The notes under the pieces were generated by a model. That model made no database searches, was not told where the DNA came from, and was given only the letters and a program-made list of their open reading frames with translations. Below are positions 57,601 through 64,000 of a stretch of 64,000 nt of DNA, one piece after another. A program made the translations under genes and the position numbers. The DNA is from Parelaphostrongylus tenuis (taxonomy: Eukaryota > Nematoda > Chromadorea > Rhabditida > Metastrongylidae). The DNA is taken from contig JAHQIW010000152.1 in assembly GCA_019055375.1 (NCBI GenBank), positions 1 to 64,000 on the forward strand. The letters run 5' to 3'. Numbering within the stretch: position 1 is the stretch's first letter; each line of letters begins with the position of its first letter.

Positions 57601-60035
57601 CGTGCCCAAAGGGTCAATCGAGTCAAGTGCATGACACATTCTAATGGAGTGATCAGTACTAGAACCCTTGTACCATCACATCATTTGAGATTTCTTCTTA
57701 AAATCTCATCAGTATCTAGTTTAATGAATAGGCATCATGGTGTATTATTTATTTTTTTTTTTGTTTGGCAGAATTCCTTGTTAAACGTACCTAGATATTT
57801 TCAGCAACGATCAACTGTGGCATGTGAGACAAAGTGCTACAAGTGGCAGCAAGTTCTAAACAATTCTGGTGAATCTTCGAGAGATCATTATGTTAGATCT
57901 TAGTCGTATTTTAGCACTTTGGTTGCCATAAGGAGGCGTGTGGAGCAGCTATTAGAGGTGCCTTGCAACTCACAAGTAGCCGTTGTTTCGATCCCGTATC
58001 CCAGGCTCACCGAGCTTTCCATCCCTCGGGGTCGGCAAAAATTGTTACCACATTTATCTGAAATAATGCCAAAGTTGACTTGATACATCAGTAGGCCACC
58101 GCGAGTCATTGTGAAGGCCAGATATGTATTCAGTCACCTTACACAATAGTTGTCAAGGTCGAATGCATGACACATCCCTCAGGGCTTGTTCAACGCTGAA
58201 AGCTACACCCTTCATCTATGTACCGTCAGATTTTTACGACGAACTAGGCGAAACTTGGCTAAGAGGCCTGCGATCATAATTTACTTTCCCTCTAATCAAT
58301 GAGAACTCGTTTTCCTAGGACATTGAATCGTTGTTTTTTAATCTACATTCTGACGTGAACCTCAGTGTAGACATTTTAGGTTCGTTCTCGGTAATGACAT
58401 TTCGTGGCTGCTACAATAATTTGTTCGACATGATGAATCCAACTACTATTCCAGTTCCTGATAGCAATTTTTGTATATCGAGTGAGGTACGAGCATTTGG
58501 CTAGTGATAAAGTGTCGTTTTTTTTGTTCGAAAAAAGAAGTTGTGTTTGGAGCTTTTTCAGACGGATTACCTTTGTATATTCCAAAATTTTCAAGACCCT
58601 GAATTCAAAAGTGATCCAAGCTTGAAAATGAGTCTGCTTTGCTTCGGTAAACTCAATCCGAGGCATGAGTATGATTGTACATCAATATGCCACACTCCCT
58701 CTCTTACAAACTTCCGTATCTCGTCGAAAGTGAAAAAAACCACTACTACTCTTAATGGCATAAATAATCTCTAAAATCTTTCTAACCTCTCAAAAATGTA
58801 TTGAGTTGCAGTGTGAAAAAACGTTAGTCGTAGCAGCTGTACACTGAGAGCTGCCACTGAGCAACTCGCGAGTCTCTACGACGATCAGGAAACACTCTAA
58901 TGAAAAATTCTACACTGAACACATAATCTTCTGAAAAAGAACAGAGTTAGTTGAAAGAAGAACCGGATCTGTAGACGTTGTCATAGAATATATACATTTT
59001 CTCAGCAATATCCTCGTTTTCTTGTTATGCTATCAGGTCAAATGAGTGCATGTGGCGCAGTGATTAGAGGTGCTCCGAGTCCCACACAAGGTCGATAGTT
59101 CGATCTCGCGCTCATAGCTCACCAGGCCTTCTATCCCTCCACGTTCGGTGAATTGGTACCACTTGTCTGGAGGATAACCAGCACTGACTTGATTGCAACG
59201 CTAGGCCACCGCGAAATTGTAGAGGCCAGATATTCATTCGATCACCCCCAGACGAAGCTAAAAATTGAGGACTAATGCATGGTGCATTCCTCAAGGATTG
59301 ATAAACGTTGAGAGCTTTATCCGTCTTATACTTTTATCACTACAAAACACAGATCTTTTCGAATGCAATTTCTTTTCTCAATTTTTCTAAAGGGCTTCAT
59401 TTTTGGAAAATCTTGAACATTTTGCCAGACATACTAGTCTTCATGTGTGTGTATCGTTGTTTTTGAGACGCCCAAGCATGTGAGCAACATTGAATATTGA
59501 GCATGTGAACCATTAAGTCTGCAAATTTTTACTCATAAATTACACTGTAAACTTTACTTTATTCATTAGATTTGGTAGTCATCCATGTCAATTACAAAAC
59601 ATGCATTGAGATCTCAATAAGAAAATGTCCTACCATTGTGAAACAGCAACTTTTTGGCATCATTCCATAAGAAAGAACCTCTCGCAGACTTTCAAAGCCT
59701 GCGTTCGTAAGTGTTGTGAATGAAAGAATTGTTGCCTAGTTTGGCATTAAGTCTGGTCCGTAAAGTAATCCTATTGATAAATCACTCGACTTGAGACATC
59801 GAAGCCATCTGCTCTCTGTCGTTAAAAAAAGAATTTAGTCGCAGGTTTCCAAGAAGCTACTCAGTTTAGTGATTTGAAGCTTAAACGTGCTGTTTAGGCG
59901 CAACTGACGTGTCTTTCCGACGCCTCAATCCTAGAAGATTCCTGTTGGTGCGACGGCGATTTCTGCAATGGTGGCAGCATAATTTCGCTTTTGAGATTTA
60001 TTGTTGTTTCTGTATTATTGCTAAATATTTATTAG
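51635..60035 (+). CDS. Ly6/uPAR three-finger protein, probably GPI-anchored
   Basis: Five exons joined by splice sites and matching phase: 51635-51716, 52349-52386, 54707-54890, 58380-58486 and 59898-60035, giving 182 residues. Exon 1 encodes a signal peptide (MRYIIHTDLLLIVFSIVALK). The mature part has the Ly6 cysteine pattern: NCYSC at 29-33, then Cys 63 (FDNHCNED), 81, 112 (FRGCYNN), 133, 142, and the closing CWCDGDFCN at 153-161, ten cysteines in all. Residues 164-182 are hydrophobic (SIISLLRFIVVSVLLLNIY) and end the protein, as in GPI-anchored members. Family members act outside the cell as ligands or modulators of receptors and channels; the partner here is unknown. The weakest join is exon 1 to exon 2, where acceptors at 52340 and 52348 compete; only the second keeps phase with the consensus donor. 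Confidence 0.8.
51884..52160 (+). mobile_element. SINE-2 in Ly6 intron 1
   Basis: Head gggcgtatgtggcgcagtgg, box B-like 'gatggtttaatcccgcg'. Sense orientation to the gene. Confidence 0.8.
52930..53137 (+). mobile_element. SINE-2 in Ly6 intron 2
   Basis: Head gcggtgcgtgtaatgcagtg; shortened body; ends ctttatcctttattcttta. Sense orientation. The rest of intron 2 (to 54706) holds nothing recognised. Confidence 0.75.
55297..55521 (+). other. Possible signal-peptide exon inside Ly6 intron 3
   Basis: A 74-codon frame starts with a convincing signal peptide (MAVMVSIIIIVCLLLPSGLV), followed by a hydrophilic segment with one Cys (FYQSCVVGKN). An acceptor-like tttatgtag lies 13 bases before the ATG and a donor-like gtggtaggaa at about 55412. 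It may be a first exon of another gene or chance; no partner exon was found. Confidence 0.25.
56210..56965. mobile_element. Foldback element FB2 in Ly6 intron 3
   Basis: Left arm 56235-56420 ('cattcgctgttcaagat', 'gagtgttagtaattatttga', 'ttcaaaataaaatt') with inverted counterparts at 56780-56960 (ttatcttgaactttacagcg). Same family as 38930-39660. Confidence 0.6.
57000..57560. repeat. Inverted pair of PAL1-related blocks
   Basis: Plus block 57020-57075 (ggctatcaggaagaggttgc...gccttaccacgac) and minus block 57465-57545 (plus-strand gttgaggaccgaaccgac) correspond to the 3' block of 24140-24345. A 162-codon minus frame across the interval has no recognisable domain. Confidence 0.4.
57931..58215 (+). 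mobile_element. SINE-2 in Ly6 intron 3
   Basis: Head aggaggcgtgtggagcagct, body 'ccctcggggtcggcaaaa', 'catccctcagggcttgt'. Sense orientation, 165 bases before exon 4. Confidence 0.8.
59044..59338 (+). mobile_element. SINE-2 in Ly6 intron 4
   Basis: Head gtgcatgtggcgcagtgatt, box B 'atagttcgatctcgcgc', body as in the other copies. Sense orientation. Confidence 0.8.
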
Positions 60036-61239
60036 TGTTTTCTGGTTATGAAAGCAAAAAATCACTTTGACCTTCAGGACTTACCCTAAGTTTTCCGTAA
60101 AAATTCAAGAAAACATTGTAGCACAACATTTTGCACGGATGCTCGCCTCATTAGAGTTTATGTTGATAGTTTTTATATGGAAATCAGCCACTCAATATGA
60201 CCATAAGATTGAGCACGTGGGAGCAGCTTTTTTATGAAATATTGTTTTAGTGAATTACTGACCACTCCAAGAGCTCACGAGGCTCTCATTCCTGTGATAT
60301 CGATTGAATAGTACTAGGATTTTCTGAAATCAGCTATCACCTTCCAATCCACATGAGAGCTGCACAAAACGGTATTTCAAGATTCCCTAAGAATCAACGC
60401 GATCAGTATCCAATGACAACTATAAATGGGCGAAAAATCCTCAAGCAACAGCCGAAACCGCACTCGAAAAGCCGATCCAGGTAACAAGTATCACGTGACC
60501 TGGTCATAGGTCGATTAGACGGAAATGAATAAGATAGTGAGGCAGTGTATCAGAACGGGTAAATTATTCGTGGCATGTGCCAATCAGATTGGCACCTGCG
60601 ACACTCCACGCTCAACGTTCTTCACAAAATTTTTGATATTTATTCCTGTCCCCTATCACGGAACAACTACGTAAGGTATGGCTATTTAATTATTTAGGAA
60701 ATGGTGACATAAATTCACCTTCGTAGGAAAGGAAATAACCTGCTGTTTTAAAAGCATAGCGTGTACGGACGATATGATACGACAGTAGTTCAGCATGAAA
60801 GTGTATATTCCTTGGGAAAAATGTTACTGTTACCAGAAATAGCACTGAGAATTTACATGAAAAGAAGAATTAAGCCGAGTTAGGTGTATGAAAAAGAAGA
60901 AATAATGAGACTTTATCTGTACCTCGGAATGTTAATTACTTCTCTATCTTTGAGGAGTGATAATCCTCAATTATTTTACCACTATCTTCGCTTTGCATCA
61001 TTTTATCAGACTATCCGATAAATTTGAGAAAGTCCGTCAGATTCATTTTTCTGGTTTTCCGTGAGCAGTCGGCTCCTATGGACACTGATGAAACCGAAGT
61101 TAGTTCTTTACTTCTTGAAATTCGGACATTTGGTTCTGCACAAACATCATCTACTGAATGATTTGGTCATTGAGTGTCGCTAGATACAAATGGCAAACAC
61201 GCAAAGGTGAATCTGACTGGCTTCGTCGCCGCCGTCGTC
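60036..61239. other. No gene recognised; Ly6 3' flank
   Basis: The Ly6 3' UTR must begin here but no clear AATAAA was found close to the stop. Nothing else is supported. Confidence 0.4.
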
Positions 61240-61450
61240 GTAAGATAATCCTAGGAAAGGAGAAACTAGTCACCTTCTTCCCTTTATATGGTATCGCCCC
61301 TTTCTATGAAGTGACAGAACCGTAAGGCCCCTTACTACTGATGAGTCCGAAAGGTTAAACGTACGCCTAGCACTACCTAAGTGCTAAAATACATCTAATG
61401 AAAGGCTAAAGTATGTTATCAGATTATAAATTGTTTAAGCGAGTTATCAA
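61240..61450 (+). ncRNA. Relic of the R-unit hammerhead block
   Basis: Shares 'gaaccgt.agg', TACTACTGATGAGTCC (core at 61338-61344) and downstream 'ttatcagattata' with R1 (6230-6335). The 3' core reads TTAAAC in place of GACGAAAC, so helix II is broken; CGTACG follows as a palindromic helix III. Probably inactive. Confidence 0.5.
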
Positions 61451-62669
61451 AAATCAGTCGATTTTAAAGATATTATTCGGTTTACCAGCCATGAGAAATC
61501 GACCGTTAATCACTGTAATGACGGGTGATCTTATCACCTGATGATATGTGATCACTGCAGAGTGGAATGACCTTTCCACTCACGTGCTGTGTATCATCTT
61601 GGTCGTCGATTTTTTCGTATGTAGAGGGTATATCCCTTAGTAGTGCAAGCTTTAACCTTCCATGCCCTCTGTAACTCGAAATTGCCGACATACACTATCA
61701 AAGTCGCTTAACTTTAATGGCTTTGAAATGGCGATAAGCTCACAGCGGAACGATCCGTGTCACAATTTTTTTGTTTGATCGATATGGCTCTTGTAGATGT
61801 CACACCGAGTTGAGTTGAGTGTAATGTCTTATGCAAACTGGTTAACGCTTAATTGGCTCACTTGGTGTGTGGCTGATACGAAGACAGACAGAAATTGCAG
61901 GAGAAAAGTTTGTAGACAAATGACTCAAATCTTGCTGCCCAATTACTACCGAAAGTTGATCACAATGGTGATATAAGTTCTCTGAAAAGCTAGAGCACCA
62001 ATAAATCACGAGATCAAATGGAAGTCAATGTTCACAATAATAGTCTGAAAACTCCGTGATTTTCATTTTTAGTAGGCTGTTGGTCGCTATTAAATTAGTA
62101 GCTTCTTATCAAAACGAGCTGCACTTGTATCCACAGCTTGTTTTATCTATTTTACTGAAAATGATCTTATTTTTTCACTTGTTCAAATTCATGTATTAGT
62201 CTGCTATTGCAGACAAAAACAGCCGTCGAGGATGACCTACAAAAGTATTTGAGGTAAATTTCAATCTTATGGATAGTTTCTCATAGTGCGTACGGATGAT
62301 AGATGTTATCATCTGTGTATATAAATACTTAGATCGCTCGATTCTAATATGGAAACAGCGTCCCTCATTACTTCATACCCAACTCCTCCATGTAATACAG
62401 GTGTGTGCTCTCCACTACTATAGTTTTAAATTGAGAATTATCTTCAAAAGCCTACTTTTTTTTTGAAGACTCAAATGGTTTCTCCAGTATGATCGCTACC
62501 CAATCAGAAAGGTGCTCTTCAAAATCTGCAGAACAGGAAGATGATTTAGGTCTGTTTCTTAAAAGTCGGCCTTATGTGTGGGCTTTTTCCAGCGCGTATA
62601 TGCAACAGTAAATTTCAAAAAATATGGCGTCGATATGTTGCACTGAAATACATAAGTACTGAGTGGGTG
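61451..62669. other. No gene recognised
   Basis: A 61-codon minus frame (61506-61691) has plausible composition (GHGRLKLALLRDIP) but no splice context and no recognised domain. Nothing else is seen. Confidence 0.35.
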
Positions 62670-62865
62670 CAAAAGTAACTGCGGTGGTGTGCAAAATGGG
62701 CGTCAGTAGTGTAACGTGTTAGAGCATGCGCTCCCGGATAGAGTGAAGTATGTGTTCCAGTCCCTCGAGACGCAAAAGTTTTGCACATCGCTCTACATCG
62801 AAAGGTATATTTGAAAGTTCGTACCACCTCTAGGAGCTGTTAAATAAAAAGAATTTCATTCAACT
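62670..62865 (+). mobile_element. Solo SINE-1
   Basis: Body 62700-62772 (gcgtcagtagtgtaacgtgt, box B 'tgttccagtccc'), tail ending taaataaaaagaatttc. Confidence 0.75.
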
Positions 62866-63474
62866 GCGGTTTGTTATTTGTAAAAATCTGCTGTTCTGAT
62901 AATGTAATATATTTTCAAATAAAAGAAGTGAAAGAGAAATTGAAATCGCAACTCTTCTGCATCAATTTAATATCTTTACTTCATTCGCCACCAAATCGTT
63001 GGTAATCAAAGTAAACAGCTTCCTATTTGCCATAGGATTGACGATGGAATCGTCCTTAGTCTAAAGTAGAACCACGTAAACAAAAATGTTTGATTATAGA
63101 GGATAGTAAAATATAGTTCCAAACATTACTGGAGATATTCGCAGTAAACGATTCTGTTGGTAATGTGAAATTTACTTACTGAACTATTTGCGATTGTATG
63201 AATTTTGACAACTATATAGTTGGTAGATATGATAATGGGTCTTGTATTAGAAATGAATAAAACCACTTCGTGCTATTACTTTTTTGCTATGGATTATAAT
63301 TCAATATTCGTATTCTTTAACGAACAGTTCATTCCATTTTTTCCTATCCACATCTTTTTAGGTTCAAAACAAAGCAGCACATCGGAGAAGTCTGAGTTTT
63401 TGTTTTATTTTTCATTATCGTTATAATATATCGAGACTTAAATACCTGATTTCGTAGAAGGAATGATAGCAGAG

Positions 63475-63610
63475 CAATGATATAGTAGTGTAGTGGCTAG
63501 CGAGTGCTCCAAAAAGAGTGAAACGCGGGTTCAACTTCTGCTTGAGGCCCGCAGTTTGCATATCAATCATTATTATTGGATGTGTAGTTATGACATTACG
63601 AAGTTGTTGT
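63475..63610 (+). mobile_element. Diverged SINE-1b
   Basis: Box A 'tagtgtagtggctagcgag', box B gcgggttcaacttctgcttg, then a diverged tail. 62866-63474 holds nothing recognised. Confidence 0.55.
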
Positions 63611-63734
63611 AAGAACACTAAAATAAGGAGTTTTTCATGTACGAAATCAAAATATACCTTTCGCTTCGATTGCTTTTTGAGATCTCGCTCAAAGTAGTAC
63701 TATCTAACGGCATATTTTGAGTCTTTTAGAAAAT

Positions 63735-64000
63735 CTGTCATAGCACTTATACGGTCCAGTACACGTATTTCGGCCTTCCCGGCCTCGTCAGGCGCACGGT
63801 TCCTTTCGGTCCAGTCAGTTCGGTGGGGAGATATACCCCATGAAGAGGAGCCGACGCCGTAATACTTACACGTGTCGTCAAGTGAAAAATCACCGAACGG
63901 ACAGTCTTGTGCACTCGATTACTCTTGGCTGGTAATCGTAGTATGACACTTCGCTCTCCATAGAACTGACTGAACCGAAAGGCACCATGCAGTTAACGAG
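63735..64000 (+). mobile_element. Partial PAL2-family element, cut by window end
   Basis: tgcactcgattactcttggc matches the interior of 47236-47725. Inverted matches (ggttcctttcggtccagtca against tgactgaaccgaaaggcacc) show that it is palindromic. Confidence 0.55.

Noticed and set aside
58541..58774. Frame with TDYLCIFQNF and two more cysteines, first considered as a Ly6 exon
   Set aside because: It has an acceptor at 58561, but exon 4 already joins exon 5 (59898) in phase 0 and completes the ten-cysteine pattern; including this stretch would shift phase and add extra cysteines.
5236..63560. Many cloverleaf-like sequences with box A and box B could be called tRNA genes
   Set aside because: They occur as families with the same long non-tRNA flanks and often in inverted pairs; anticodon loops lack a consistent U33 and anticodon, so they are SINE heads, not functional tRNA genes.
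1..64000. CRISPR arrays, bacterial operons or phage genes
   Set aside because: No direct repeats with regular spacers, no ribosome-binding sites or long dense frames; splice sites, SINEs and RTE elements show a eukaryotic nuclear genome.

Overview
This is a eukaryotic, gene-poor and repeat-rich window of about 64 kb, most probably from a clade V (strongylid, hookworm-like) parasitic nematode. Evidence for this: nematode RTE non-LTR retrotransposon fragments, very abundant tRNA-derived SINEs, small introns with TTTTCAG-type acceptors, spliced-leader-type acceptors just upstream of start codons, and a secreted single-domain TIMP gene of the kind known from hookworms. Almost all long open reading frames in six-frame translation are accidental readings of repeats. 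The real genes are split into short exons and had to be assembled by splice site and phase.

Layout. 1-5.2 kb: dispersed repeats plus what looks like the 3' end of a minus-strand membrane-protein gene. 5.2-36.5 kb: three diverged direct copies (R1 5215-14540, R2 14830-22640, R3 22985-36495) of a unit repeating every ~10.6 kb, made of nested SINEs, palindromic elements, hammerhead-ribozyme-like motifs and a TATA-driven repeat transcript (element X), with no convincing protein gene. 36.8-47.1 kb: a duplicated TIMP locus. Copy A (37479-40093) is an intact four-exon gene for a 140-residue secreted N-TIMP with all six cysteines. Copy B (45123-46944) is the same gene with one extra base in exon 2 and a SINE inserted just before its start codon. 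Between them lie an RTE reverse-transcriptase relic and coding-like remnants. 47.2-51.5 kb: palindromic and mariner relics and SINEs. 51.6-60.0 kb: a five-exon Ly6/uPAR three-finger protein gene (182 residues, ten cysteines, signal peptide, hydrophobic GPI-type tail). 60-64 kb: mostly unassigned, with one hammerhead relic, two SINEs and a palindromic element cut by the window end.

The most interesting non-coding signal is a family of eight hammerhead-ribozyme-like loci, all on the plus strand. One is canonical in every core position (22749) and two have a 9-10 bp extended helix I with a compensatory difference. Helix III is a short palindrome in the canonical locus and short palindromic in three others. 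The second is the repeated head-to-head pairing of tRNA-like SINEs into large palindromes. Gene models were assembled by eye from splice sites, reading phase and family cysteine patterns, without alignment software or transcript data.
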